Shown here: one piece after another, positions 56,222 through 64,000 of the stretch
Layout of the letters: each line of letters starts with the position of its first letter
How positions within the stretch are numbered: position 1 is the stretch's first letter
Origin: Saccharicrinis carchari
GTDB taxonomy: Bacteria; Bacteroidota; Bacteroidia; Bacteroidales; Marinilabiliaceae
Direction of reading: 5' to 3'
DNA: 64,000 nt
Assembly (NCBI RefSeq): GCF_900182605.1
Contig: NZ_FXTB01000002.1
Span: 62,001 to 126,000, forward strand
Notes under the pieces: generated by a model
Seen by the model: only the letters and a program-made list of their open reading frames with translations
The model's database searches: none
What the model was told of the DNA's origin: nothing
Position numbers and translations under genes: made by a program

Positions 56222-57715
56222 TTAAACCACTTTAGAAAGGGCATCTAAATAAGCCCATACCGAAGCAGTGAGTATGTCAACGTTGGCTCCAAAGCCATGA
56301 ACCGTTCGGCCGTTGTCGGCGAGTTGTACATGTACTTTACCTATTTCGGACGAACCTCGTGTAACAGCTTGTACCAAATATTCTTCTAACACCACATTTA
56401 CGGGTATCATTTTTTTGATAGCGTTAAAAGCCGCATCAACCGGCCCGTTACCTGTGGCAGTTTCCGTCATTATTTTACCATTGTAATTAATGGTAACGGT
56501 AGCTGTTGGAATACATGATTTTCCACAAATTACCTGAAACTCGTCCAGCTTAAGCAGCCGTTCTTCCTTTTTTTCGTGTCCTACCAACACGTCTAAATCC
56601 TCATCCGAAATATCTTTTTTGGCATCGGCCAATACCAGGAAGTTTTTATATACATGATCCAATTTTTCGGGAGAGAGTTTATAGCCTAACACATCGAGGC
56701 GATGCTTAAGGGCGGCTCTTCCGCTTCTTGCGGTCAGTACAATACTCGATTCCTTCACGCCCACATCTGCGGGGTCAATAATCTCGTAGGTTTCGCGATT
56801 TTTCAGTACTCCGTCCTGGTGTATGCCCGACGAGTGTGCAAAAGCATTTCGACCCACAATGGCTTTATTGGCCTGTACCGGCATTCGCATCAAAGTAGAT
56901 ACCAATTTGCTGGTTTTAATAATTTGTTTGGCATCAATACCTGTTGTATAGTTGAGGTCTTTATGCGATTTCATCGCCATTACCACCTCTTCGAGTGCCG
57001 TATTTCCGGCACGCTCACCCAAACCATTTAATGTTACCTCTACTTGTCGTGCTCCATTTACTACTCCGGCCAGGGTATTTGCTGTGGCCATTCCTAAATC
57101 GTTATGGCAGTGGGTAGAGATAATGGCTTTGTCGATATTGGGCACATTGTTTTTTAAATAAGCAATTTTAGCACCATACTCCAATGGCAAACAATAACCC
57201 GTAGTATCAGGGATATTAACAACTGTTGCACCGGCACCAATTACTGCCTCAATAACCCGCGCCAGGTATTCGTTGTCGCTGCGTCCGGCATCTTCGGCAT
57301 AGAACTCTACGTCGTCTACAAATTTACGTGCATACGTTACCGCTGCAATGGCGCGTTCAATAATTTCGTCGGGATTGGAGTTTAATTTTTGGTAGATGTG
57401 ATAAGGTGAAGTGCCTATGCCCGTGTGTATTCTCCCTCGTTTGGCAAACTTAAGCGCATCAGCGGCTACTTCAATATCTTTTTTAACGGCTCTTGTAAGT
57501 GCACAGATAACAGGGTTGCTAACTGCTTTAGAAACCTCTACCACCGAATTAAAATCACCCGGACTTGAAATAGGGAACCCGGCCTCAATAATATCTACAC
57601 CCAATTTTTCGAGTTGCTTGGCCACTTCAATTTTTTCGATAGTGTTTAATTGGCAACCCGGGACCTGTTCTCCATCCCGTAACGTGGTGTCGAAAATATA
57701 AACTCTATTGCTCAT
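56222..57715 (-). CDS. leuA: 2-isopropylmalate synthase
   Basis: A 497-residue synthase joining acetyl-CoA and 2-oxoisovalerate. [16 protein letters not shown] (residues 8-23), the metal ligands in [36 protein letters not shown] and the C-terminal leucine-binding regulatory domain (about residues 370-497, beginning after [15 protein letters not shown]) are present. This is the standard LeuA of the operon, between ilvH and leuC, and the most likely isopropylmalate former. A second paralogue lies at 52108. Confidence 0.92.
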   Translation of the reverse strand: MSNRVYIFDTTLRDGEQVPGCQLNTIEKIEVAKQLEKLGVDIIEAGFPISSPGDFNSVVEVSKAVSNPVICALTRAVKKDIEVAADALKFAKRGRIHTGIGTSPYHIYQKLNSNPDEIIERAIAAVTYARKFVDDVEFYAEDAGRSDNEYLARVIEAVIGAGATVVNIPDTTGYCLPLEYGAKIAYLKNNVPNIDKAIISTHCHNDLGMATANTLAGVVNGARQVEVTLNGLGERAGNTALEEVVMAMKSHKDLNYTTGIDAKQIIKTSKLVSTLMRMPVQANKAIVGRNAFAHSSGIHQDGVLKNRETYEIIDPADVGVKESSIVLTARSGRAALKHRLDVLGYKLSPEKLDHVYKNFLVLADAKKDISDEDLDVLVGHEKKEERLLKLDEFQVICGKSCIPTATVTINYNGKIMTETATGNGPVDAAFNAIKKMIPVNVVLEEYLVQAVTRGSSEIGKVHVQLADNGRTVHGFGANVDILTASVWAYLDALSKVV

Positions 57716-57773
57716 AATGCTTTTTTGTGTTTAAATGGACGAAGCCGGGATATGACCTCGTTCCTATCTTAAT

Positions 57774-58328
57774 TTAATATGTTTCTATGCCTTTAATTTT
57801 ATTGTCAATTCTCAGCTTCTTCAAATATTTTTCTAAAAGTTCTTCGCGAACTTTGGTAATGGCCACCCTGCCTGAACGAATAAACTGCAGTACGCCATAT
57901 TTATCTAACTTTACAAAAAGCTCTTGTGTTTCGGATTTGTGTCCTGTTTTTTGTATGACTGTATAATCGGGTGTTACCTCCATAATACGAGCACCGTAGC
58001 TGCGTACGAGCTGTTCAATTTCGTTGCCCGATAGCAAGGCCTCGGTGGGTACTTTGTAGAGTGCCAGCTCCTGATGAATTATTTCGTCGGTTGTGAACAC
58101 GAATACTTTGAGCACATCGATTTTTTTCTCCAACTGACCTCTCAGTTTTTCTATCTGCTCTCTGGTGGAATATACAACTATGGTAAATTTATGTATCCCT
58201 TCCAAAGCCGATTCCGAAGTATTTAAGCTTTCAATATTGATGCTTCGTCGGGTAAAAGCAGTTGTTATTTGATTGAGCAAACCTACGTGGTTCTCGGAAA
58301 ATATGGTTAAGGTGAATTCTTGCTGCAT
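57774..58328 (-). CDS. ilvH: Acetolactate synthase, small (regulatory) subunit
   Basis: A 184-residue subunit that gives the acetolactate synthase its valine sensitivity. The N-terminal ACT domain (FTLTIFSENHVGLLNQITTAFTRRSINIESL split by blocks, about residues 4-80) is followed by a second domain ending YLKKLRIDNKIKGIE. It follows ilvB by 31 bases. No ilvC gene is found between this gene and leuA, though many operons have it there. Confidence 0.92.
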   Translation of the reverse strand: MQQEFTLTIFSENHVGLLNQITTAFTRRSINIESLNTSESALEGIHKFTIVVYSTREQIEKLRGQLEKKIDVLKVFVFTTDEIIHQELALYKVPTEALLSGNEIEQLVRSYGARIMEVTPDYTVIQKTGHKSETQELFVKLDKYGVLQFIRSGRVAITKVREELLEKYLKKLRIDNKIKGIETY

Positions 58329-58359
58329 GGCATTTAATTTTAAATGTGTAACTGATTAA

Positions 58360-60093
58360 TTACTCCAAACGTATATCGGAAACGGAACTTCCTGCTGGTA
58401 CCATTGGAAAAACGTTGCCTTCTTTTTCAACTTTTACTTCGAGCAAGAAAGGCCCATCATGATTAGCCATACGCTGTATAGCTTCATCCAGCTTGTTGCG
58501 CGATTCCACCAGAACACTTTCGATACCGTAGCCTTTGGTTATCATCTGAAAATCAGGATTAACAAGTTCTGTTGATGCATATCTGCCATCAAAAAACAAC
58601 TCTTGCCATTGGCGAACCATACCTAAAAAGTTATTGTTGAGGATGATAATTTTAACTTTGGCTTTGGTTTGGAAAATAGTACCCAGTTCCTGTATAGTCA
58701 TCTGAAAGCCACCATCGCCAATAAAAACACATACCTCACGGTCGGGTGCCCCCAGCTTTGCCCCCAGGGCAGCCGGAAGTCCAAAGCCCATAGTGCCAAG
58801 ACCACCTGAAGTTACGTTGCTACGTGTTTGTTTAAAGTTAAAATAACGTGAAGCCATCATTTGATGTTGTCCTACATCGGTTACTAAAACGGCATCGTCG
58901 TTGAATGCCTTGGATACTTTATGAATTACCTCTCCCATTGTCATTCCTTTTTGTGTGGGGAACACCTCGTTGGTAATCACTTTTTCCGTTTCAATTTTAT
59001 CACAAGCCCTAAACTCAGATAGCCATTCGGGGTGCTTGTTTGGCTTAAGCTCTGCGGTTAACGCTGGCAGGGTGTCTTTTACGCTCCCCAGCACGGCCAC
59101 GTCGGCTTTGATGTTTTTATTTACTTCGGCCGGATCAATTTCTAAGTGAATTACCTTGGCTTGGGTGGCATAACTGCTCACATCGCCTGTAACCCTATCG
59201 TCGAATCTCATGCCAATAGCAATCAGTACATCACATTCGTTGGTTTTAAGGTTGGGCCCGTAATTACCGTGCATACCAAGCATGCCAACATTCAGTTCGT
59301 AATCCGTAGGCATGGCCGAAAGCCCCAGAAGAGTCCAGGCGGCGGGGATGCCTGTTTTGTCTAAAAAAGCTTTCAGTTCCTCTTCGGCATGTCCCAAAAT
59401 TACGCCCTGGCCAACCAAAGCCATTGGTTTTTTTGCTGCATTGATTAAGTCGGCTGCATCGTGTATCGATTCTATTTTTGTAACAGGTACCGGGGTGTAA
59501 CTTCTTATGTAGTTAATTTTTTTATAATCAAATGCTACCTTCCCAAATTGTGCATCTTTGGTAATGTCGATTACCACAGGCCCGGGACGTCCGGTGGTTG
59601 CAATGTAAAAGGCTTTGGCAATAACCTCCGGTATTTCTTCTGCATTTTTTACCAAATGGTTCCATTTTGTAATGGGTTGGGTAATGCCTATCACGTCAAT
59701 TTCCTGAAAGGCATCGGAGCCCAGAAGTGGCGAGGCCACCTGCCCTGTGATAACCACCAGGGGTGTGGAATCGAGCATGGCATCGGCTATTCCGGTAACC
59801 AGATTGGTGGCGCCGGGACCCGATGTAGCGAAGGCTACTCCCACTTTACCGTTTACCCTTGCATATCCTTGGGCGGCATGAACGGCTCCCTGCTCATGGC
59901 GGGTGAGCACATGGTGCAATTTATCCTGATAATCGTATAGGGCGTCATAAACAGGCATGATTGCTCCGCCCGGATACCCGAATATTAAATCTACACCCTC
60001 ACATAGCAATGAGCGAAGCACGGCTTCAGAACCGGAAAGTATCTCCTTTTCATTTTTTTTCTTCTCCATGAGTAATTGGCTTCGTGGTTCCAT
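58360..60093 (-). CDS. ilvB: Acetolactate synthase, large (catalytic) subunit
   Basis: A 577-residue thiamine-diphosphate enzyme making acetolactate and acetohydroxybutyrate. The catalytic Glu sits in RHEQGAVHAAQGYARV, the FAD-binding area in the middle is present, and the thiamine motif GDGGFQMTIQELGTIFQ is near residue 455-471, followed by NNNFLGMVRQWQ. The start at 60093 is used; a downstream ATG eight codons on is also possible. It is 38 bases after ilvD. Confidence 0.95.
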   Translation of the reverse strand: MEPRSQLLMEKKKNEKEILSGSEAVLRSLLCEGVDLIFGYPGGAIMPVYDALYDYQDKLHHVLTRHEQGAVHAAQGYARVNGKVGVAFATSGPGATNLVTGIADAMLDSTPLVVITGQVASPLLGSDAFQEIDVIGITQPITKWNHLVKNAEEIPEVIAKAFYIATTGRPGPVVIDITKDAQFGKVAFDYKKINYIRSYTPVPVTKIESIHDAADLINAAKKPMALVGQGVILGHAEEELKAFLDKTGIPAAWTLLGLSAMPTDYELNVGMLGMHGNYGPNLKTNECDVLIAIGMRFDDRVTGDVSSYATQAKVIHLEIDPAEVNKNIKADVAVLGSVKDTLPALTAELKPNKHPEWLSEFRACDKIETEKVITNEVFPTQKGMTMGEVIHKVSKAFNDDAVLVTDVGQHQMMASRYFNFKQTRSNVTSGGLGTMGFGLPAALGAKLGAPDREVCVFIGDGGFQMTIQELGTIFQTKAKVKIIILNNNFLGMVRQWQELFFDGRYASTELVNPDFQMITKGYGIESVLVESRNKLDEAIQRMANHDGPFLLEVKVEKEGNVFPMVPAGSSVSDIRLE

Positions 60094-60131
60094 AGTTATT
60101 TAGATTATTAGATTATTATCTTTTATCTTGT

Positions 60132-61958
60132 TTAAATCATCCTTACAGCTCCTTTATCGGCGGAGCTTACTAAGCTGGCATAGGCCCTAAGTGCACCGGT
60201 TACACGGCGGGGGCGGGGATCGGGTACATAGGCTTTATTTCCTTTGGCTTCTTCGTTTTTTCTCCTTTGCGCCAGTATCTCGTCGGAAACTAATACGTTG
60301 ATAGATCGCTCGGGAATATTTATTTCAATTTCATCGCCGGTATGCACCAGGCCTATGGCACCACCTGCTGCCGCTTCGGGCGACACATGGCCAATAGACA
60401 GGCCAGAGGTACCTCCGGAGAATCTGCCATCGGTTATCAAGGCGCACTTTTCGCCCAGATGACGCGATTTAATATAAGATGTAGGATAGAGCATCTCCTG
60501 CATGCCGGGGCCACCTCTGGGGCCTTCGTACACAATCACCACCACATCTCCGGCCTTAACCTCACCCGATAAAATTCCGTCGCAGGCATCATCTTGCGAT
60601 TGGTAAACCCTTGCTTTTCCTTTAAACTTAAAAATTGACTCGTCCACACCTGCCGTTTTAACCACACATCCATCAGTGGCAATATTACCCTTTAGAACAG
60701 CTAAACCGCCATCTTTGTTGTAAGCATTTTTTACTGATCGGATACAGCCCTTTTCTCTGTCGAGATCGAGCTTGGCATAATGGGTCTTTTGCGAGCCCAT
60801 GGTCAGGTTGCGAATACCCGCCGGGGCGCTTGTATAAATACTTTTTACTTTGTCGGAGATCTGAGGATTGGTAACATCATATTGTGCCATAGCCTGTTTA
60901 AGGGTAAGCCCGTCAGCTCTGCACACACTGCTGTCAATCAATCCACCTCTGTCGAGTTCGGCCAAAATACCCAATATGCCACCGGCCCGGTTCACGTCCT
61001 CGATATGATAGTCGGAGTTTGGCGCTACCTTTGCGAGTACAGGGGTGTTTCGCGATATTTGGTCGATATCATCCATGGTAAAATTCAGGTTGGCCTCGTG
61101 TGCAATAGCCAGGATGTGCAGTACGGTATTGGTAGATCCGCCCATGGCCACATCTAATGTCATGGCATTTTTAAAGGCACTGAGCGATCCAATATTGCGT
61201 GGTAATATCGAATCGTCGCCATCTCTATAGTATTTATAGGTATTATCAACAATTATTTTAGCAGCCTGTTCAAACAAGTGCTTTCTGTTTATGTGAGTGG
61301 CCACAATGGTGCCATTGCCCGGTAAAGCCAAACCAATGGCTTCGTTGAGGCAGTTCATTGAATTTGCTGTAAACATTCCGGAGCAGGAACCGCAAGTGGG
61401 ACAGGCGTTTTCTTCTACAGCCAACACTTCGGCATCTGAAACGGTATCGTCGGCTGCCATTACCATCGCATCTACCAGATCCAGCGCTTTGTCACCAACC
61501 TTTCCGGCTTCCATTGGTCCGCCCGAAACAAAAATTGTTGGAATATTCAAGCGCATGGCTGCCATAAGCATTCCCGGCGTTATTTTGTCGCAGTTGCTTA
61601 TACAAATCATGGCATCGGCCATATGTGCGTTGCACATGTATTCTACACTATCGGCAATTACATCGCGCGAGGGCAAGGAATACAACATGCCATCATGTCC
61701 CATAGCGATACCGTCGTCAACAGCAATGGTATTAAACTCAGCGGCAAAACAACCTTGTGCCTCTATCATTCGCTTCACTTCCTGTCCAATCTGGTGCAGA
61801 TGTACGTGTCCGGGAACAAATTGCGTGAATGAGTTAACGATGGCAATCATTGGCTTGCCAAACTGCTCCTCCTTAACACCGTTTGCGCGCCATAAGCTAC
61901 GCGCCCCGGCCATACGCCGTCCTTCGGTTGTTGTTGCACTTCTTAGTTTATTTTTCAT
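60132..61958 (-). CDS. ilvD: Dihydroxyacid dehydratase
   Basis: A 608-residue Fe-S dehydratase that gives 2-oxoisovalerate and 3-methyl-2-oxopentanoate. [29 protein letters not shown] (cluster cysteines), [14 protein letters not shown] and [14 protein letters not shown] are all present. It is the first enzyme gene of the operon, starting 15 bases after the U run of a terminator hairpin. Its expression therefore depends on readthrough of the attenuator in front of it. Length standard. Confidence 0.96.
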   Translation of the reverse strand: MKNKLRSATTTEGRRMAGARSLWRANGVKEEQFGKPMIAIVNSFTQFVPGHVHLHQIGQEVKRMIEAQGCFAAEFNTIAVDDGIAMGHDGMLYSLPSRDVIADSVEYMCNAHMADAMICISNCDKITPGMLMAAMRLNIPTIFVSGGPMEAGKVGDKALDLVDAMVMAADDTVSDAEVLAVEENACPTCGSCSGMFTANSMNCLNEAIGLALPGNGTIVATHINRKHLFEQAAKIIVDNTYKYYRDGDDSILPRNIGSLSAFKNAMTLDVAMGGSTNTVLHILAIAHEANLNFTMDDIDQISRNTPVLAKVAPNSDYHIEDVNRAGGILGILAELDRGGLIDSSVCRADGLTLKQAMAQYDVTNPQISDKVKSIYTSAPAGIRNLTMGSQKTHYAKLDLDREKGCIRSVKNAYNKDGGLAVLKGNIATDGCVVKTAGVDESIFKFKGKARVYQSQDDACDGILSGEVKAGDVVVIVYEGPRGGPGMQEMLYPTSYIKSRHLGEKCALITDGRFSGGTSGLSIGHVSPEAAAGGAIGLVHTGDEIEINIPERSINVLVSDEILAQRRKNEEAKGNKAYVPDPRPRRVTGALRAYASLVSSADKGAVRMI

Positions 61959-61973
61959 TGTAATGTAACATCT

Positions 61974-62010
61974 AAAAAAAAAGCCCTCCTCATACTATTG
62001 AGAAAGGCTT
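61974..62010 (-). terminator. Attenuator terminator in front of ilvD
   Basis: On the minus strand the RNA folds a 12-bp stem with G-U pairs (left arm aagcctttctca, right arm tgaggagggctt, six-base loop) followed directly by nine U. This is a strong intrinsic terminator placed between the leader reading frame and ilvD, hence an attenuator rather than an operon end. Confidence 0.88.
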
Positions 62011-62099
62011 AAATAAATTCTTGTAATAATTATTTTTTACACACCATCCTCAGTTCTGCTTGGTAATGACCAAGAGAATAACGTTAAGGACGATGAGGG
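61999..62099 (-). promoter_or_regulatory. Alternative pairings of the ilv leader RNA
   Basis: Segment 2 (tgaggatgg, 62052-62044, containing the leader stop codon) can pair with segment 3 (cctttctca, 62007-61999, left arm of the terminator) over eight of nine positions, which would block the terminator. Segment 1 (ccctcatcgtcc, 62099-62088, inside the leader frame) can pair with segment 2 instead over shorter stretches. This is the 1:2, 2:3, 3:4 logic of classical attenuators. Pairings were found by hand, not by folding software. Confidence 0.6.
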
Positions 62100-62121
62100 A
62101 AAATATATTTTTCATTTTCAT
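62050..62121 (-). CDS. Branched-chain leader peptide of the ilv-leu operon
   Basis: A 23-codon frame with ATG start at 62121 (second ATG two codons on) and TGA stop. After MKMKN come runs of Ile, Leu and Val; four Ile, four Leu and three Val make 11 of 23 residues, ending ITKQN. It is too short for routine gene finders. Its place between a promoter and a terminator hairpin shows its role: ribosome stalling at Ile/Leu/Val codons when charged tRNAs are scarce would favour the antiterminator and let transcription enter ilvD. The peptide itself probably has no function. Confidence 0.85.
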   Translation of the reverse strand: MKMKNIFSLIVLNVILLVITKQN

Positions 62122-62143
62122 TTCTACTGATAGGTAACGGTTA

Positions 62144-62173
62144 CAAATGTAGAGATTTTTTTTAATCTCCAAA
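62144..62173 (-). promoter_or_regulatory. Promoter of the ilv-leu operon
   Basis: On the minus strand, TACATTTG (62151-62144) matches the -7 consensus TAnnTTTG and TTTG (62173-62170) is the -33 candidate, 18 bases upstream. The spacer is an inverted repeat (gagatt/aatctc, 62152-62157 and 62164-62169) and could bind a regulator. Transcription would start near 62137, about 16 bases before the leader frame. Confidence 0.65.
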
Positions 62174-62404
62174 AGAAAAATGAAAAATTATACATTTTTT
62201 TTTCATTACCCACTAGTATTTTACTTGTTCTATTTTATGGGAGTGTCTATTTGCTTGTTGAAGAGGGCATTGTATATTTGTATAAATATACAGTTTTAAT
62301 GTTATTCACTTCAACTAACGGGATAAGAGAATGCATGACAGCAGTGATTTTAATACTGGGTTAAAATACTTTTTGCGTGTTTTAAAAGTACTTTGCTTAA
62401 TTTC
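62174..62404. other. Intergenic region upstream of the ilv promoter
   Basis: This AT-rich region of about 230 bases separates the ilv promoter from the end of the sensor-phosphatase gene, both on the minus strand. No gene or clear terminator hairpin was found in it. Confidence 0.45.
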
Positions 62405-64000
62405 CTATAATCGTACTCCCATAAATAGTACATCATCTATCTGATCCAAATCTCCTTTCCAATTGTTAAAGTAATCACCGATCAACTCGCCTTGCTTGTC
62501 CATTGGTTTTTCGTGTATTTTTTGGAGCAATTTAGTCACACCCACCTTCATCATTTTTTTACCTTTGGGACCACCGAACTGATCTGTATAGCCATCGGTA
62601 AAGAGGTATACAGAATCGCCTTTTGAGCAGTCGTATTCGTAGTTTACAAATTTGGTTTTTTCGGCTACTTTGTCGTCTCCAATGCTTCGGCGTGTACCGT
62701 TATAGGTAGTCAGGGTTTTGTTGATATATAAAAAAACCGGGCGTTTGGCAGAGGCCAATCTAACCTTTTTACTTTTTAAATTTATCTCAATAACTGAGAT
62801 GTCCATTCCATCGGGTGCATTATTCTCATTATCTTGTTGTAGCAAAGTGTTAATGTTGCTATCTAATTTTTCCAATATGTCGGCCGGCGATGCTATATCT
62901 CCTCTTTTGTTGATGTCGTTTAGCAGGGTAGTTCCAATCATTGACATAAATGCCCCTGGTACGCCATGTCCGGTACAATCGGCACAGCACAAAATAAACT
63001 TATCTTTATGCTTAGTGTACCAATAAAAATCGCCACTTACAATATCTCTTGGTGCAAAAAATATAAAGGATTCGTTAAAAGTATCTTTTAAAGCACTAAT
63101 CGGAGGCAGTATAGAACTTTGAATACGCTTGGCATAGTTTATACTTGCGGTAATGTCAATATTTTTGCGTTCAATTTCATTTTTTTGTTTACGCAAAATA
63201 ACGGTTTGTAAATCCACCTCTCTTTCCAGTTCTTCTTTTTGCAACCTCAATTGGCGCTCTCTGAGTTTAACTATCCAATAGAACAGCAGTCCGATAAAGG
63301 TAATGAGCAGAAGGTAAAACCAATATTTTTTCCATACGGGACTGGCTATTTCAATGGGAACGGTTATGGGAGTTATACTTGCTATGCCGTCGCCATTAAA
63401 AGCCCTGATCTTTAATTTGTACTCACCATCGGGTAAAAATTCATATTCCCTGAATTTGGTGTTTCCTATGTCTACCCAATCGGATTGATCTTCCCCTTTG
63501 GTTTCAAGCTTGTACTGGTAGGTTACGGCATTGGGATCTTTAAAGCTGATGCCGGTAAAATCGAATCGAAGCTTGGAGTATTTTTTGTTATACGGGTAGG
63601 GTAGTTTTATGGCTTGATCTAAGGGGTAAGGTTCGCCGGAAATTTTTATGCTGTTCAGATTAATTTTCGGGGGTGTCAGGTTTATTTTATCCCGATCAGG
63701 AATGTATTTGATTATTCCATTGCTTGAAGCAAACCAAATATTGTTTTCCTGATCTTCCCACAGTTTATAGAAGTCGCCACCCATTTGGTCATTGAAATCA
63801 TATTTTTTTATTTGATTGTTTTTTAAGTTAATCGTACTTATACCGGGCCAATGTGCCACCCATAGTTTTTGGTTTTTATCGCAAACTATATCGTAGCAGT
63901 AGTTTTTTGTGAGTCCATCGTTTATGTCGATAATCTGTATGATAGAATCCTGGTTATATTTCATCACGCCTTTACCCATGGTAGCGAGCCAAAAGTTACC
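62405..64000 (-). CDS. Sensor protein with Y_Y_Y and SpoIIE-type phosphatase domains, 5' end outside window
   Basis: The frame stays open to base 64000, so the N-terminus is missing. Visible parts in order: beta-propeller repeats of the two-component regulator type (LWVAHWPGISTINL, IWFASSNGIIKYIP), a Y_Y_Y-like beta domain (about 110 residues), one membrane helix (YWFYLLLITFIGLLFYWIV), a coiled coil, and a C-terminal PP2C/SpoIIE phosphatase domain with FFAPRDIVSGDFYWY and CCADCTGHGVPGAFMSMIG (metal Asp). It senses something in the periplasm and dephosphorylates a cytoplasmic serine/threonine partner. No partner is nearby. Confidence 0.9.
   Translation of the reverse strand, partial: GNFWLATMGKGVMKYNQDSIIQIIDINDGLTKNYCYDIVCDKNQKLWVAHWPGISTINLKNNQIKKYDFNDQMGGDFYKLWEDQENNIWFASSNGIIKYIPDRDKINLTPPKINLNSIKISGEPYPLDQAIKLPYPYNKKYSKLRFDFTGISFKDPNAVTYQYKLETKGEDQSDWVDIGNTKFREYEFLPDGEYKLKIRAFNGDGIASITPITVPIEIASPVWKKYWFYLLLITFIGLLFYWIVKLRERQLRLQKEELEREVDLQTVILRKQKNEIERKNIDITASINYAKRIQSSILPPISALKDTFNESFIFFAPRDIVSGDFYWYTKHKDKFILCCADCTGHGVPGAFMSMIGTTLLNDINKRGDIASPADILEKLDSNINTLLQQDNENNAPDGMDISVIEINLKSKKVRLASAKRPVFLYINKTLTTYNGTRRSIGDDKVAEKTKFVNYEYDCSKGDSVYLFTDGYTDQFGGPKGKKMMKVGVTKLLQKIHEKPMDKQGELIGDYFNNWKGDLDQIDDVLFMGVRL

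Noticed and set aside
1-64000. tRNA, rRNA, riboswitch or CRISPR elements
   Set aside because: Reading through gaps found no cloverleaf-like gene, no long direct-repeat array and no riboswitch I could recognise; a covariance-model search would be needed to exclude weaker ones.

Overview
The window looks like a chromosome segment of a Bacteroidota bacterium, probably a Marinilabiliales/Bacteroidales-type marine or gut-like anaerobe (taxon inferred from gene content only). Supporting signs are secreted proteins with C-terminal type IX secretion (T9SS) sorting domains, many lipoproteins, a TonB-dependent receptor, a Wzi-like barrel, a DUF4296 lipoprotein, weak Shine-Dalgarno signals, and several promoters matching the Bacteroidota -7 element TAnnTTTG. 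No rRNA, tRNA, CRISPR array or intact insertion sequence was seen.

Region 1 (1-16.9 kb, + strand) is the end of a surface polysaccharide or glycan cluster. It holds the tail of a glycosyltransferase, a short PglC-type phosphoglycosyl transferase, a WbqC-family protein coupled to an odd DegT-like PLP protein, two tandem FemAB/GNAT-type acyltransferases, a PIG-L deacetylase, a private acyl carrier protein, a KAS III enzyme and an SDR reductase. A PglD-like acetyltransferase, an SGNH/MBOAT O-acylation pair, a PglE-like aminotransferase, a polysaccharide deacetylase and a CysE-like acetyltransferase follow. The ACP, KAS III and SDR together look able to make a 3-hydroxyacyl-ACP for N-acylating an amino sugar.

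Region 2 (15.6-30.9 kb) mixes secreted or lipoprotein SGNH-like and beta-helix proteins with more envelope glycan genes: a PglF/WbpM-type 4,6-dehydratase, an outer-membrane porin-like barrel, a Wzi-like protein and a WcaJ-type phosphoglycosyl transferase. A coupled DUF4296 lipoprotein, amidohydrolase-like shell and CysQ trio closes it. PglF-, PglE-, PglD- and PglC-like steps for a bacillosamine-type sugar are all present but dispersed over 23 kb.

Region 3 (30.9-50.4 kb) is mostly housekeeping: RibF with a large ABCG-like transporter, a lipoprotein, purine nucleoside phosphorylase, LpxK, SppA, FolK, a TonB-dependent receptor, Dxs, an OmpA-like lipoprotein, a radical SAM/SPASM enzyme, a hybrid histidine kinase and an MBL-fold hydrolase.

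Region 4 (50.6-62.2 kb, - strand) is a branched-chain amino acid operon in the order ilvD-ilvB-ilvH-leuA-leuC-leuD-(leuA/cimA paralogue)-leuB. ilvC and ilvA are absent. In front of ilvD lies a short unannotated leader reading frame with 11 Ile/Leu/Val codons out of 23. It is followed by a possible antiterminator pairing and a strong hairpin with nine U residues, which is the layout of a classical transcription attenuator. The window ends inside a sensor protein with a SpoIIE-type phosphatase domain.
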